Assembly: GCF_000236165.1 (NCBI RefSeq)
Contig: NZ_CM001373.1
Location: forward strand, 1,341,655 to 1,378,587
Length of the DNA: 36,933 nt
Direction of reading: 5' to 3'
Source: Fluoribacter dumoffii NY 23
GTDB taxonomy: Bacteria > Pseudomonadota > Gammaproteobacteria > Legionellales > Legionellaceae
The notes beneath the pieces were generated by a model, which saw only the letters and a list, made by a program, of their open reading frames with translations, was not told the DNA's origin and searched no databases. Positions 25,515 through 35,313 of the stretch are shown piece by piece. The first letter of the stretch is position 1. Each line of letters opens with the position of its first letter. A program made the position numbers and the translations under genes.

Positions 25515-26692
25515 ATAAAAGATCGCCTTCTTTTTATTTTACCCTCATTCTTATTGTTCTGTTTGTTTTTTTCTTTTTATATTGGCTTTTTGTATGGAGA
25601 AATCAGGCCTATACGAATGATGCTTATGTACAAGGAAATCAAGTCTACATTAAAGCCTTACGTCCAGGATTTGTGACAGGCATTTATACAGATGATAGTT
25701 TTCTGGTTAAAAAAGGCCAACTTATTGTTTCTTTGAATGAAACAGATTCCCTGATTGCTTTAGAAAAAGCAAAAAAGAAACTTGCCAAAACAGTACGCGA
25801 TGTTTGCCAGGCATTTCACGATGTATTTATATTGGCTGCGGAAATTGAGGTAAAGAAAGCAGAACTTTTAAAAGCCCAACAAAATTTGAAACATCGTCAT
25901 GACGTCATTCATGTTAAAGGAATATCTTTAGAGGATTATCAGCATGCACAGGATGATTTAAAAGCCACCGCCGCATCATTAAAAAGTACTAAAAATAATT
26001 ATCAAAAAATGTTGGCGTTTGTACAAGGTACTTCAATTATCGAACATCCGTGGGTGCAAGCTGCAGCCCAGGAAGTACGTGATGCCTGGGTACAATTATA
26101 CCGCTGCAAGATCTACGCGCCAGTAGATGGCCTTGTAGCACAAAGGACTATCCAGGTAGGAATGTGGGTTTCTCCCAATGAACCGCTTATGTCCATCATT
26201 CCTTTAGATCAAATGTGGGTCAATGCCAACTTTAAAGAAACTCAGCTCAAAAAAATGCGTATTGGTCAGAAAGTCACCTTTACTTCCGATCTCTATGGCG
26301 CAAATGTTGTTTATCATGGCAGGATTGTTGGCCTTCCGGGAGGAGCAGGCAATGCTTTTTCATTATTGCCCCCGGAAAATCTCTCTGGAAACTGGATTAA
26401 AATCGTACAAAGACTACCTGTTCGTATTGCATTAATTCAGGATGAATTAAAAAAATTTCCTTTACGTATTGGACTTTCTTTAGAAGTTACCGCCAACCTA
26501 TCCGATCAAAATGGACCTTTGGTACCCACCACGACATCTGGCGCGCCTCACTACATCACCGATATTTTTCAAAAAGAAGAAGCGGGGGATAAAAACCTTA
26601 TTGCAGAGATTATAAGAACTAATTTGGATCCTAACCTTCAGAAATATGCCAACACTCCTTTAACTGTTAGTAACAAAATCTTAAATGGGTGA
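25511..26692 (+). CDS. HlyD/EmrA-family periplasmic adaptor of efflux system
   Basis: Membrane-fusion protein joining the MFS pump to the outer-membrane factor. The 393-residue protein has one N-terminal transmembrane helix (FTLILIVLFVFFFLYWLFVW, about 10-29), then the EmrA-like lipoyl half-motif (YTNDAYVQGNQVYIKALRPG; VKKGQLIVSLNETDS), an alpha-hairpin with heptad-like repeats (about 75-165), the second lipoyl half (CKIYAPVDGLVAQRTIQVG) and the beta-barrel MSIIPLDQMWVNANFKETQL. The last motif is highly characteristic of EmrA. It overlaps the upstream gene by four bases and lies six bases before the MFS gene, so all three are one operon. Confidence 0.94.
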   Translation: MNKRSPSFYFTLILIVLFVFFFLYWLFVWRNQAYTNDAYVQGNQVYIKALRPGFVTGIYTDDSFLVKKGQLIVSLNETDSLIALEKAKKKLAKTVRDVCQAFHDVFILAAEIEVKKAELLKAQQNLKHRHDVIHVKGISLEDYQHAQDDLKATAASLKSTKNNYQKMLAFVQGTSIIEHPWVQAAAQEVRDAWVQLYRCKIYAPVDGLVAQRTIQVGMWVSPNEPLMSIIPLDQMWVNANFKETQLKKMRIGQKVTFTSDLYGANVVYHGRIVGLPGGAGNAFSLLPPENLSGNWIKIVQRLPVRIALIQDELKKFPLRIGLSLEVTANLSDQNGPLVPTTTSGAPHYITDIFQKEEAGDKNLIAEIIRTNLDPNLQKYANTPLTVSNKILNG

Positions 26693-26698
26693 GGAAGA

Positions 26699-28210
26699 AT
26701 GATTTTCTATATCTTACTCTTATCCTTAGCTGCTGTAATTTTCAATTTAACCTTGCCCATAATGGCTGGACTTTACATAGTCAGTGATCTGGGAGGAAGT
26801 CCTTATTTAACCTCGTATACAGTCAGTTTTTTTTGTATTGGTAATCTATTGGGAGTCCCCTTAGGAAAACCGGCAATAACTCGATTAAGCCCTATTCAGC
26901 TCTATGTGGTATGTTTTGCCTTAACCTCCTTATTTTCTTTGGGATGTGCCACAGCCAATGATTTTTATCATTTCATTTTATTCAGATTTTTGGAAGGACT
27001 CGCCTCAGGACCTGTTTTTCTCCTTATTACTTATACCTTGATTCCTTTATTAGCACCGAATAAAGACAAAAGTTATGTAGTTTCTTTAGTGCTGATTTGT
27101 CTCTCCATTATCCCTGTGCTGGGAGCTTCTTACGGTGCATGGATTGCCTACAATTACACTTGGCGTTTTCTTTTTTACTCCAATGTCCCGCTCTGTCTTT
27201 TCTTAATTGTATATGTTGGGTTTGGCTACAGAAAATACCACGAACCGGTGAAGCAAGTTTATTTTGATAAGCCTGGATATGCATTTTACTGTATCAGTAT
27301 AGTTTTTATCGGAACCGCTTTAACCGTTGGTCAGGAATTGGACTGGTTTCGCTCTTCTTTAATCGTTTTTTTATTGATAACGGGAACCGTAAGTTTAATC
27401 TTTTTCGTACTGAGGAGTTGGTCGTCACCCTATCCTGTTGTTGAATTAAAATTGCTTAAAAATTTTTATTTTTCACTTGCAATGATCTACATTGCCCTAT
27501 TCTTCGCGCTTTATTTTGGTATGGTTATTTTGTTATCGTTGTGGCTTAAATTGTATGTCAATTATACTCCAGATTGGATAGCATTAATCATAGGAACAAT
27601 GGCGTTTTGTGGATGGATACCCGTACTCATTCACAAAAGGCGATATAAACCCTTTTTCCCATTAATCCTTGCCTTACTATTTTTTGCTATCTCCTGTTTT
27701 TATACCAGCAACTTTAACGTGGAGATTAATTTTGGCCGCATTGCTTTTTCCAGGGCATTGGCTGGAATCGGGCTGGCATTGTTTTTATCACCGCTTTTTC
27801 TATTGTCAGTACAAACTTTTCCTGAAACTAAGCTTGCTGAAGGCATTTGCTTTTTTCATGTAGCGCGTTTACTGGGAAGCGGATTAGGCGTCTCTTTATT
27901 TCTTATTTTGTGGCATAGGCGCGAGGTATTTTTTCATCTTCGACTAGGCAGCAGTTTGACTGATTTTTCTCAAGGGACCCAACAATTTTTTGAGCGTGCC
28001 AAATTATTTCATATCCAGGGAAAGCATGCTTCAGCACAATTGAATTATTATCTAACGCGACAAGCTACTGCCTTGGCTTTAGATGATTGTTTTTATCTCA
28101 TGGGTTGGATAGCTCTCATTTTATTGTTTTTTCTGATTTTTTCTTATTGGGTAAGGATATTTATGTTCACAGATAAAAACAAAGATCTGGAAGTAATTTC
28201 GCCTGGGTGA
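26699..28210 (+). CDS. MFS multidrug transporter, EmrB/DHA2-like (about 14 TM)
   Basis: The inner-membrane pump of the tripartite system, 503 residues with about 14 hydrophobic segments. It has the DHA2-type layout: TM1 start NLTLPIMAGLYIVSDLGGSP, TM4-5 RFLEGLASGPVFLLITYTLI, and the drug-proton antiporter motif C region VLGASYGAWIAYNYTWRFLF. It lacks the usual charged motif A after TM2 (GVPLGKPAITRLSP instead of G-x-L-a-D-r-x-G-r-k-x-x-x), a divergence from EmrB. GAGGAAG precedes the ATG. The final codons (Pro-Gly-stop) are formed by a short match to the intergenic repeat seen at 33538. Substrate unknown. Confidence 0.9.
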   Translation: MIFYILLLSLAAVIFNLTLPIMAGLYIVSDLGGSPYLTSYTVSFFCIGNLLGVPLGKPAITRLSPIQLYVVCFALTSLFSLGCATANDFYHFILFRFLEGLASGPVFLLITYTLIPLLAPNKDKSYVVSLVLICLSIIPVLGASYGAWIAYNYTWRFLFYSNVPLCLFLIVYVGFGYRKYHEPVKQVYFDKPGYAFYCISIVFIGTALTVGQELDWFRSSLIVFLLITGTVSLIFFVLRSWSSPYPVVELKLLKNFYFSLAMIYIALFFALYFGMVILLSLWLKLYVNYTPDWIALIIGTMAFCGWIPVLIHKRRYKPFFPLILALLFFAISCFYTSNFNVEINFGRIAFSRALAGIGLALFLSPLFLLSVQTFPETKLAEGICFFHVARLLGSGLGVSLFLILWHRREVFFHLRLGSSLTDFSQGTQQFFERAKLFHIQGKHASAQLNYYLTRQATALALDDCFYLMGWIALILLFFLIFSYWVRIFMFTDKNKDLEVISPG

Positions 28211-28240
28211 ATTAAGAATCTCGTGATGAATTCTTTTAAC

Positions 28241-28259
28241 CCGGGGCTACGCTCCCCGG
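28241..28259. terminator. Bidirectional hairpin between convergent efflux and cysS genes
   Basis: CCGGGG at 28241-28246 pairs with CCCCGG at 28254-28259 around a CTACGCT loop; a 6-bp AAGAAT/ATTCTT repeat (28214-28235) lies just before it. It stands between the convergent MFS and cysS stops. ACTAAAAAT follows on plus and GTTAAAAG on minus. Confidence 0.6.
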
Positions 28260-28290
28260 ACTAAAAATATAAGGAAGGGATGATTAAAAT

Positions 28291-29655
28291 TTATTCCATC
28301 TTGCGCCATGTGGTCCCATTGGGTCCATCTTCCAGTTCAATCCCTCGTTTTAACAAGTCTGCTCTTATTTGGTCAGCTCGTCCCCAGTTTTTATCAGCAC
28401 GGGCTTGAAGTCGTTCAGCAATTAACTCTTCTATTTCTGTTTTGTCCTCTTCGGCAAAACCCGATTGTAAAAAAGATGCGGGATCTTCTTGTAATATACC
28501 CATTATCCCTGCTAAATACTTCAGTGTATTTGCCAGAATGACAGAGCGGGATTTATTGATTTCATGACTCAGTTGAAATAAAACAGACAATGCGACAGGA
28601 GTATTAAAATCGTCGTTCATCGCTTGATTAAATTCACTGATCCAGTGGTTATCCATTTCACCATCCGGGATAACCTGGCTGTCTTTTAAAGCCTGATATA
28701 AGCGAGCTAATGCTTTCCTGGAATTAAGCAGATTTTCTTCGGAGTAATTTAAGGAACTACGATAATGACTGCTTAAGAGAAAATAGCGTACCACTTCAGG
28801 ATGGTGCTTGGCCAAAACATCAGCTATTGTATAAAAATTCCCTAATGATTTGGACATTTTTTCGTTATTGACTTGCAGCATTCCTACATGCAGCCAATAA
28901 TTGGCAAAAGGTTTTTCAGTAGCGGCTTCACTTTGAGCTATTTCATTCTCATGATGTGGGAATTGCAGATCCAGCCCTCCACCATGAATATCAAACTGCT
29001 CTCCCAATTCACCCATAGCCATCGCAGAACATTCAATATGCCAACCTGGACGTCCTTCACCCCAAGGTGATGGCCAACTTGGTTCACCCTGTTTTGCTTT
29101 TTTCCACAAAACAAAATCGAGTGGTGATCGTTTTTCTTTGACGACCTCAACTCGCGCTCCAGCAACTAACCCTTCTAAATCTTTATGGGATAATTTCCCA
29201 TAATCAGCAAAAGAATCGACTTGATAACATACATCACCATTATCGCTCAGATATGCATTTCCCTTCTCAAGTAAGCGTTCGATAAGTCGTATAATGCTCT
29301 CTATGTGTTCTGTTGCACGCGGTTCCACATCCGGAGGCAAAATATTCAGCGCTTTCGTATCCTCATTCATTGCCGCAATATATTGGGCCGTCAAATCATC
29401 GATTGGTATGGCACGCTCATGGGCGCGGGCGATAATTTTATCATCGATATCGGTAATGTTTCGCACGTATTTGACATCATAACCTTGAGAACGCAGGTAC
29501 CGAACGATGACATCGAAAGATACCATAGAACGGGCATGGCCTATATGGCAATGATCATATACCGTAATACCACAAACATAGATACCAATTTTTCCAGGAG
29601 AAATAGAAACAAATGGCTCTTTTTTTCTGGTTAAAGAATTAAATAAATGCAACAT
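28291..29655 (-). CDS. cysS: Cysteinyl-tRNA synthetase
   Basis: Class I aminoacyl-tRNA synthetase charging tRNA-Cys. The 454-residue protein (461 in E. coli) has the HIGH motif as HCHIGH (residues 35-40), KMSKS at 266-270 and the zinc ligands that select cysteine: Cys28 (YVCGITVYD), Cys209 (HIECSAMA), His234 and Glu238 (FPHHENE). The DALR/anticodon-binding C-terminal part and the final GTTWRKM are typical. AAGGGG lies just before the ATG at 29655. It lies 15 bases after glnS on the same strand and is co-transcribed with it. It ends at a hairpin shared with the convergent efflux operon. Confidence 0.98.
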   Translation of the reverse strand: MLHLFNSLTRKKEPFVSISPGKIGIYVCGITVYDHCHIGHARSMVSFDVIVRYLRSQGYDVKYVRNITDIDDKIIARAHERAIPIDDLTAQYIAAMNEDTKALNILPPDVEPRATEHIESIIRLIERLLEKGNAYLSDNGDVCYQVDSFADYGKLSHKDLEGLVAGARVEVVKEKRSPLDFVLWKKAKQGEPSWPSPWGEGRPGWHIECSAMAMGELGEQFDIHGGGLDLQFPHHENEIAQSEAATEKPFANYWLHVGMLQVNNEKMSKSLGNFYTIADVLAKHHPEVVRYFLLSSHYRSSLNYSEENLLNSRKALARLYQALKDSQVIPDGEMDNHWISEFNQAMNDDFNTPVALSVLFQLSHEINKSRSVILANTLKYLAGIMGILQEDPASFLQSGFAEEDKTEIEELIAERLQARADKNWGRADQIRADLLKRGIELEDGPNGTTWRKME

Positions 29656-29670
29656 GTCTACCCCTTTAGC

Positions 29671-31353
29671 TTACCCTATTTTTCCCCACGTATCTTTTAA
29701 ATCAACTACACGATGAAATATACTAACACGTCCCTCTTTTGATTCATTCACGCAATAATATCCCAAACGCTCAAATTGAAATACTTCACCTATTGGCTGA
29801 TGTGCTAAAGCTGGCTCGCAATAAGCTTGTTTTACTTTTAAGGAATCATGATTTAAAAATTTGAAGAAATCGTCTTCACGGCCAGGATTAGGATCATTAA
29901 ATAAACGATCATATTCCAGGACGGTCACAGGATAGGCGTTTGCACAGGATACCCAATGAATGACCCCCTTCACTTTTCTGTCTTCCGGATTTTTACCCAA
30001 AGTTTTCTCATCGTAAGTACAACGCAACTCAATAAGGTTACCTTGCTCATCATGGATTGCTTCATGACATTTAATCACGTAAGCATGACGCAAACGTACT
30101 TCTGCACCAGGAGATAAACGAAAATATTTTTTAGGCGGCTCTTCCATGAAATCTGAACGCTCGATATAGATTTCCCGAGTAAAGGGTAACTCACGTGTCT
30201 CCGAGTCTGGATCTTGCTGATTAAAAACAGGCTTTAGCACTTCTACTTTGCCCTCAGGGTAATTTTCTATAATCACTTTTATAGGATCCATCACACACAA
30301 AGCACGCTTTGCGGTCCTGTTTAATTCGGCCCGAACACACTCCTCGAGGATGGACATATCAATTACTGAATCACTACGAGAAATTCCAATTACTTCACAA
30401 AACTGACGGATTGCAGCTGCAGGATACCCACGCTTACGCATACCACGGATAGTTGGCATTCTTGGGTCATCCCAGCCAGACACGGCCTTTTTTTCAACTA
30501 ATTCACGTAATTTTCTTTTTGAAGTAACCGTGTGAGATAAATTCAAACGAGCGAATTCCGTTTGTATTGGTTTTGCAGGAACAGGTAAATTGTCAACAAA
30601 CCAGTCATACAATGGCCGATGATCTTGAAACTCCAACGTACATAAAGAATGGGTAATTTTTTCCAAAGCATCAGAGATGGGATGAGCATAATCGTACATA
30701 GGATAAATACACCATTCATCTCCAGTGCGTTGATGATGGGCATGACGAATGCGATAGATCACAGGATCACGCATATTTACGTTTCCTGATTGCATGTCAA
30801 TTTTTGCTCTTAATACATGGGTACCATCAGGAAATTCTCCAGCTTTCATGCGGGCAAATAAATCAAGGCTCTCTTCAATGGGTCTATTTCTGTAAGGACT
30901 TTCCCGTCCGGACTCCTGCAAGGTACCCCGATAGGCACGAATTTCTTCCATACTTAGGCTATCAACATAAGCCAAATCCTTTTTAATTAATAAAACTGCA
31001 AAATCATAAAGCTCATGGTAATAATCTGAAGAATGAGTCATTGCATGCCATTCGAAACCTAACCAGCGTACGTCTTCAATAATTGCGTTAACGTACTCTT
31101 CTTCCTCTTTGATGGGGTTAGTGTCATCGAAGCGTAAATAACAAATGCCTTTGAACTCTTGTGCCAGACCAAAATTCAAACATATAGATTTAGCATGTCC
31201 TACATGCAAATATCCGTTGGGCTCAGGAGGAAAACGAGTTACTACAGATTGGTGCTTGCCACTCGCCAGTTCATCAGTAATCAATTGTCTTATAAAATGA
31301 GCTCGCTTTTCAGTTAATTCTATCATTGGATTTTCCATCACTATTAGTACCAT
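29671..31353 (-). CDS. glnS: Glutaminyl-tRNA synthetase
   Basis: Class I synthetase charging tRNA-Gln directly, 560 residues as read (554 in E. coli). Motifs are TRFPPEPNGYLHVGHAKSIC (HIGH motif as HVGH), RFDDTNP, CIYPMYDYAHPISDALE, and the KMSKS equivalent as VTSKRKL, where E. coli has VMSKRKL. The C-terminal beta-barrel anticodon domain is full length (GVIHWVSCANAYPVTV, and the end VVDLKDTWGKIG). Three in-frame ATGs are near the start (31353, 31338, 31326); the shortest (MIELTEKRAHFIRQL) matches the usual family length best. No strong ribosome site distinguishes them. It lies upstream of cysS, and the 31354-31501 spacer separates it from trpA. Confidence 0.97.
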   Translation of the reverse strand: MVLIVMENPMIELTEKRAHFIRQLITDELASGKHQSVVTRFPPEPNGYLHVGHAKSICLNFGLAQEFKGICYLRFDDTNPIKEEEEYVNAIIEDVRWLGFEWHAMTHSSDYYHELYDFAVLLIKKDLAYVDSLSMEEIRAYRGTLQESGRESPYRNRPIEESLDLFARMKAGEFPDGTHVLRAKIDMQSGNVNMRDPVIYRIRHAHHQRTGDEWCIYPMYDYAHPISDALEKITHSLCTLEFQDHRPLYDWFVDNLPVPAKPIQTEFARLNLSHTVTSKRKLRELVEKKAVSGWDDPRMPTIRGMRKRGYPAAAIRQFCEVIGISRSDSVIDMSILEECVRAELNRTAKRALCVMDPIKVIIENYPEGKVEVLKPVFNQQDPDSETRELPFTREIYIERSDFMEEPPKKYFRLSPGAEVRLRHAYVIKCHEAIHDEQGNLIELRCTYDEKTLGKNPEDRKVKGVIHWVSCANAYPVTVLEYDRLFNDPNPGREDDFFKFLNHDSLKVKQAYCEPALAHQPIGEVFQFERLGYYCVNESKEGRVSIFHRVVDLKDTWGKIG

Positions 31354-31501
31354 GAAGACCGATAAAACTAAAACCGGGTATTTTTTACCTCAGTATCTGT
31401 TTATGTCTTCGTCTTCACTCAAGCCACAATCATGCAACAGGCCACTCACAAACTACATGGGATTCAAATGGAGTAAGGAGATGGTTGAGTCCCTGTTGCC
31501 A

Positions 31502-32314
31502 TCATTTTAAATTATTATCCATAGCATGTCGCATGGAAAAAATTAAATCTGCTCCTGCTTGCAACAGATCATTATTTGTATTGTATGCATTCAGAATTTG
31601 CGTTATGAGGGCTGCCCCCACAATAACACCATCTGCAAAACTTGCAACCTCTGCAGCCATCTCGGGTGTTTTTATACCAAAACCTACCATCAAGGGAAGT
31701 GTAGTTTGTGCTTTGCGATGTTGATATTGCGATTTCAAAGAAGAAGCATCCAAAGCATCTGACCCGGTAACACCCTTTAGAGAGACGTAGTACAAATATC
31801 CCTTCGCAAACTGATTAATTAAGGCCATCCGCTCATCGGAGGTCGTAGGTGAACAAAGAAAGATACTGTATAAACCATATTTTTGCCAGACTTTTGCCAC
31901 ATCTTCGCTTTCTTCAGGAGGCAAATCCACCAGAATAGTTCCATCCACCCCAGCCTCCGCTGCCTGTTTTGCAAAAAGCTCATAGCCCATATGTTCGACA
32001 GGATTTAAATAACCCATGATTACCACAGGGGTTGCTTGATCCTCTAAGCGAAATTCTTTCACCATATTTAATACCGTGTGGCAATGTACATCCTGGGCAA
32101 GCGCACGTTCCATCGCTCTTTGAATCACCGGACCTTCTGCCATGGGATCGGAAAATGGGATGCCTAATTCCAAGATATCAGCCCCAGCTTTGACCAGCTC
32201 ATGCATCAGTTTAACGGTAACTTCTGGGTAAGGGTCTCCTGCGGTAATATAGGGACTTAGCATTTTTTTGCCTTTAGCTTTCAAGTCCATTAATTTTTTG
32301 TCAATTCGATTCAT
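31502..32314 (-). CDS. trpA: Tryptophan synthase alpha chain
   Basis: TrpA cleaves indole-3-glycerol phosphate to indole and glyceraldehyde-3-phosphate and passes indole to TrpB. The 270-residue TIM barrel has the catalytic Glu and Asp in [20 protein letters not shown], then [27 protein letters not shown] and [10 protein letters not shown], all in the expected order. Its ATG overlaps the stop of trpB by four bases (ATGA), so synthesis of the two subunits is coupled. It is the last gene of the truA-trpF-trpB-trpA run. No trpE, G, D or C is in the window. Confidence 0.98.
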   Translation of the reverse strand: MNRIDKKLMDLKAKGKKMLSPYITAGDPYPEVTVKLMHELVKAGADILELGIPFSDPMAEGPVIQRAMERALAQDVHCHTVLNMVKEFRLEDQATPVVIMGYLNPVEHMGYELFAKQAAEAGVDGTILVDLPPEESEDVAKVWQKYGLYSIFLCSPTTSDERMALINQFAKGYLYYVSLKGVTGSDALDASSLKSQYQHRKAQTTLPLMVGFGIKTPEMAAEVASFADGVIVGAALITQILNAYNTNNDLLQAGADLIFSMRHAMDNNLK

Positions 32315-33510
32315 ACGGTAATCCCATCTATTTGAGCAACAGTATGCATGTCTTTATCACCTCGACCTGATAAATTCACGATAATGTTTTGCTCTACGGA
32401 CATTTTCTTTGCGAGTTTCATTGCATAAGCAACAGCATGGCTGGATTCAAGCGCAGGAATAATTCCTTCAACCCGGGTTAAGGTGCGAAACGCGTGCAAT
32501 GCCTCATCGTCGTTAATTGCTTCGTAAATTACACGACCCGTATCTTTTAAATAGGCATGTTCTGGACCTACCCCAGGATAATCAAGGCCTGCTGATACTG
32601 AATGAGTGTCTTTAATTTGTCCGTACTCATCACACAGCAAATAAGTCCTATTCCCATGCAAAACCCCTGGCGTTCCAGCAATTAGCGAAGCAGAATGCTC
32701 ACCGGTTTCCAAACCCTTTCCTCCGGCTTCAACCCCATATATAGTAACGGTTGAGTCATTCAGAAAAGGATAAAATAAACCGATAGCGTTAGACCCCCCA
32801 CCGACACAAGCAACCAAAGCATCAGGTAATTGTCCTGTTTTTTCTATGAATTGAGCTCGTGCTTCGATGCCGATAACAGCTTGGAAATCACGAACCATCT
32901 GCGGGTAAGGATGAGGGCCAGCAACTGTTCCGATAATATAAAACGTATCATCTATATGGCTTACCCAATCCCGCATGGCTTCATTTAATGCATCTTTTAA
33001 AGTCTGTGAGCCTGCAGTAACCGGAACAACTTCAGCCCCCAACAATTTCATGCGATACACATTGGATGATTGCCGTTTAATATCTTCCGCACCCATATAT
33101 ACGACGCACTCCAAACCCAATTTTGCAGCTACTGTTGCTGATGCAACGCCATGCTGCCCTGCCCCTGTTTCGGCAATCACACGGGTTTTACCCATGCGTT
33201 TGGCAAGAAGTGCTTGTCCTACTGTATTATTAATCTTATGTGCCCCGGTGTGATTCAAATCCTCTCTTTTTAAGTAGATTTGAGCGCCACCGATTTCGTG
33301 GCTTAAACGGCGCGCATGATAAAGGGGGTTAGGCCGCCCTACGTAATCTTTTAATTCGGAATCCAATTCAGCTAAAAAATCGGGATCCTTTCTATACTTT
33401 GTATAAGCCTCTTCCAACTGCTTTAATGCATACATCAGAGTATCGGCTACAAAAATACCGCCATAGGGACCGAAGTGGCCGCGTGCATCAGGAAGTTCTT
33501 TTTTGTTCAT
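32311..33510 (-). CDS. trpB: Tryptophan synthase beta chain
   Basis: PLP-dependent enzyme joining indole and serine to make tryptophan, in an alpha2beta2 complex with TrpA. The 399-residue protein has the PLP lysine in [19 protein letters not shown], the catalytic loop [20 protein letters not shown], the phosphate-binding [15 protein letters not shown] and the late [10 protein letters not shown]. The N-terminus ([20 protein letters not shown]) is typical of the TrpB1 class. GAAGGTAG precedes the ATG at 33510. Upstream lies a REP-like inverted repeat that separates it from trpF, which may weaken read-through and let trpBA be expressed from a closer promoter. Confidence 0.98.
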   Translation of the reverse strand: MNKKELPDARGHFGPYGGIFVADTLMYALKQLEEAYTKYRKDPDFLAELDSELKDYVGRPNPLYHARRLSHEIGGAQIYLKREDLNHTGAHKINNTVGQALLAKRMGKTRVIAETGAGQHGVASATVAAKLGLECVVYMGAEDIKRQSSNVYRMKLLGAEVVPVTAGSQTLKDALNEAMRDWVSHIDDTFYIIGTVAGPHPYPQMVRDFQAVIGIEARAQFIEKTGQLPDALVACVGGGSNAIGLFYPFLNDSTVTIYGVEAGGKGLETGEHSASLIAGTPGVLHGNRTYLLCDEYGQIKDTHSVSAGLDYPGVGPEHAYLKDTGRVIYEAINDDEALHAFRTLTRVEGIIPALESSHAVAYAMKLAKKMSVEQNIIVNLSGRGDKDMHTVAQIDGITV

Positions 33511-33537
33511 TAATCTACCTTCATTTACTTCTAAAAT

Positions 33538-33614
33538 GTAGCCTGGGTGAAGCGCAGCTAACCCGGGATTAGGGGGCTAATTTTCCGGGTTATGCTGCGC
33601 TTCACCCAGATTAC
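33538..33614. repeat. REP-like long inverted repeat between trpF and trpB
   Basis: Arms of about 29 bases (33538-33566 and 33585-33614) are nearly perfect complements around an 18-base loop; the shared core is CTGGGTGAAGCGCAGC and TAACCCGG, with one inserted base and a few mismatches. The size and GC-rich palindromic form fit a bacterial intergenic REP/MITE-type element. Parts of the same sequence occur at about 9644 and 28202. Confidence 0.85.
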
Positions 33615-33615
33615 C

Positions 33616-34245
33616 TTACTTACAATTTAAAATTTTCTGCATAAACCGGCTCATTTTGCCATGATCTTTAATTCCAGGCGACAGCTCGATGCCACTGCAG
33701 AGATCAACGGCATAAGGAGTGCATGATTTAATTGCTTCCAGAACATTAGCCTCATTCAGCCCCCCTGCCAGTATATAGGGTTTTCCTACTTTTTTAGGAA
33801 TAATGTTCCAGTCAAAAACACATCCAGTACCTCCCCTTGCTGTTTCAGAGGGGGTATCGAGTAATAAAGCATGGGCAGTTTCAAACTCTTGTGCAGCATG
33901 CTGAATATGCTCCTCCGAATTTGAAGGTATGGCTTTAATAAAAGGTTTATTAAATTGCTGACAAAACTCAACAGGTTCATCCCCATGAAATTGCAATAAA
34001 TGAATCGGTAATTCCTCTATTATTTTATAGACCATTTCTTGATCAGGATTAACCAAAACAGCGACCGAACTTACAAACGGGGGAAGATCGTTTAATAATA
34101 TCTTTGCGTGTGCTAAGGAGACACAACGCGAACTCTTTGGATAAAAAACCAAACCAATCGCATCAACCCCTAAATTAATAGCATGGGCGATATCCTCACC
34201 ACGTGTCATACCACACATTTTGACTCGTACACGCGCCAAACTCAA
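33616..34245 (-). CDS. trpF: Phosphoribosylanthranilate isomerase
   Basis: TrpF isomerises N-(5-phosphoribosyl)anthranilate in the third step of the tryptophan branch. The 209-residue TIM barrel has the expected RVKMCGMTRGEDIAHAINLG with the catalytic cysteine, AIGLVFYPKSSRCVS, LLQFHGDEPVEFC, LLLDTPSETARGGTGCVFDW with the catalytic aspartate, and LAGGLNEANVLEAI with CSGIELSPGIKDHGKM at the end. The best start is TTG at 34245, directly after the truA stop, because GGAG within the last truA codons sits at the right distance; no ATG is near. It is a free-standing TrpF, not fused to TrpC as in E. coli. Confidence 0.97.
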   Translation of the reverse strand: MSLARVRVKMCGMTRGEDIAHAINLGVDAIGLVFYPKSSRCVSLAHAKILLNDLPPFVSSVAVLVNPDQEMVYKIIEELPIHLLQFHGDEPVEFCQQFNKPFIKAIPSNSEEHIQHAAQEFETAHALLLDTPSETARGGTGCVFDWNIIPKKVGKPYILAGGLNEANVLEAIKSCTPYAVDLCSGIELSPGIKDHGKMSRFMQKILNCK

Positions 34246-35034
34246 TTATTTCTCCAAAAGAAAAGAGGGTCCTGGGTAGTTTTGCAATATAGAGAACTCC
34301 TGGGGATAAGTGACTTGCACCAAATACAATCCATAAGCAGGGGCTGTTTCAGCACCTAATCTCCTGTCTTTTGCCTTGAGTACCTCATCTACCCAAGAAA
34401 CAGGATGTTTTCCTGAGCCTACCGCAATCAACACCCCCGCGATATTTCTTACCATATGATGTAAAAAGGCATTTGCAGTAATATCAATTATGACTAAATC
34501 ACCCAGACGACTCACCTGTAATTTATGTATATTCCGCATAGGAGTATTTGATTGACACTCAACTGAGCGGAATGAAGTAAAATCATTCTCTCCCAGTAAG
34601 ACCTGAGCAGCTTGATGCATCAACCGATGATCGAGTTGTCTGTATTGCCAGGTTACATTACTTCGTAATAAAGCGGGCCTAATAGGTCCATTATAGATGA
34701 CATAACGGTATCTGCGTGCTGTTGCAGAATATCTTGCATGAAATTCCTCTGATAATTCCTTTCCCCACTTGACGCAAATATCTTTGGGAAGAAAAGAATT
34801 TGCACCATGAATCCATGCACGTATGCTGCGGATCTTGTCACAATCAAAATGGATGACTTGATTCGTAGCATGTACCCCAGTATCTGTCCTACCTGCACAA
34901 ACAACAGAAATAGGGCAATCTGCCACCTTTGATAAAGCATGTTCTACGGCTTGTTGCACAGTATGCAAGCCTGTTTGTGCTTGCCAGCCATGATAGTGGC
35001 TACCATCGTACTCAAGCACCAAGGCGATACGCAT
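34246..35034 (-). CDS. truA: tRNA pseudouridine(38-40) synthase
   Basis: TruA converts uridines 38-40 in the anticodon arm of many tRNAs. The 262-residue protein has the N-terminal LEYDGSHYHGWQAQ and the catalytic VCAGRTDTGVHATNQVIHF, with Asp51 as nucleophile. Further motifs are ATARRYRYVIYN, GENDFTSFRSVECQSN and FLHHMVRNIAGVLIAVG, a run that is specific to TruA. AGGAAT lies before the ATG at 35034. The truA-trpF order, with stop and start touching, is conserved in Pseudomonas, Xylella and relatives. Confidence 0.97.
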   Translation of the reverse strand: MRIALVLEYDGSHYHGWQAQTGLHTVQQAVEHALSKVADCPISVVCAGRTDTGVHATNQVIHFDCDKIRSIRAWIHGANSFLPKDICVKWGKELSEEFHARYSATARRYRYVIYNGPIRPALLRSNVTWQYRQLDHRLMHQAAQVLLGENDFTSFRSVECQSNTPMRNIHKLQVSRLGDLVIIDITANAFLHHMVRNIAGVLIAVGSGKHPVSWVDEVLKAKDRRLGAETAPAYGLYLVQVTYPQEFSILQNYPGPSFLLEK

Positions 35035-35313
35035 TGATTATTCCTGATAAAAGGGTCAATTTATAATACAGCATATGTTTTGTCTATACTTTAGATAATT
35101 GATTTTCAAGTTTATTAATTATTATAGTAATTTCTCTTGGTCTAAGCTCTATTTTTTATTGATATACCTACGATATTTTTCTCAATCCTAAATTATCTTC
35201 CGGCAATTTTATTGATTTAATTCATTTAATTATGTTACTTTCTCCTCCCACAATTAAATAGTATCCATAATTGTGCTTCTTACGTATTTGGCATCTTAAA
35301 TTTGAGAAATATT

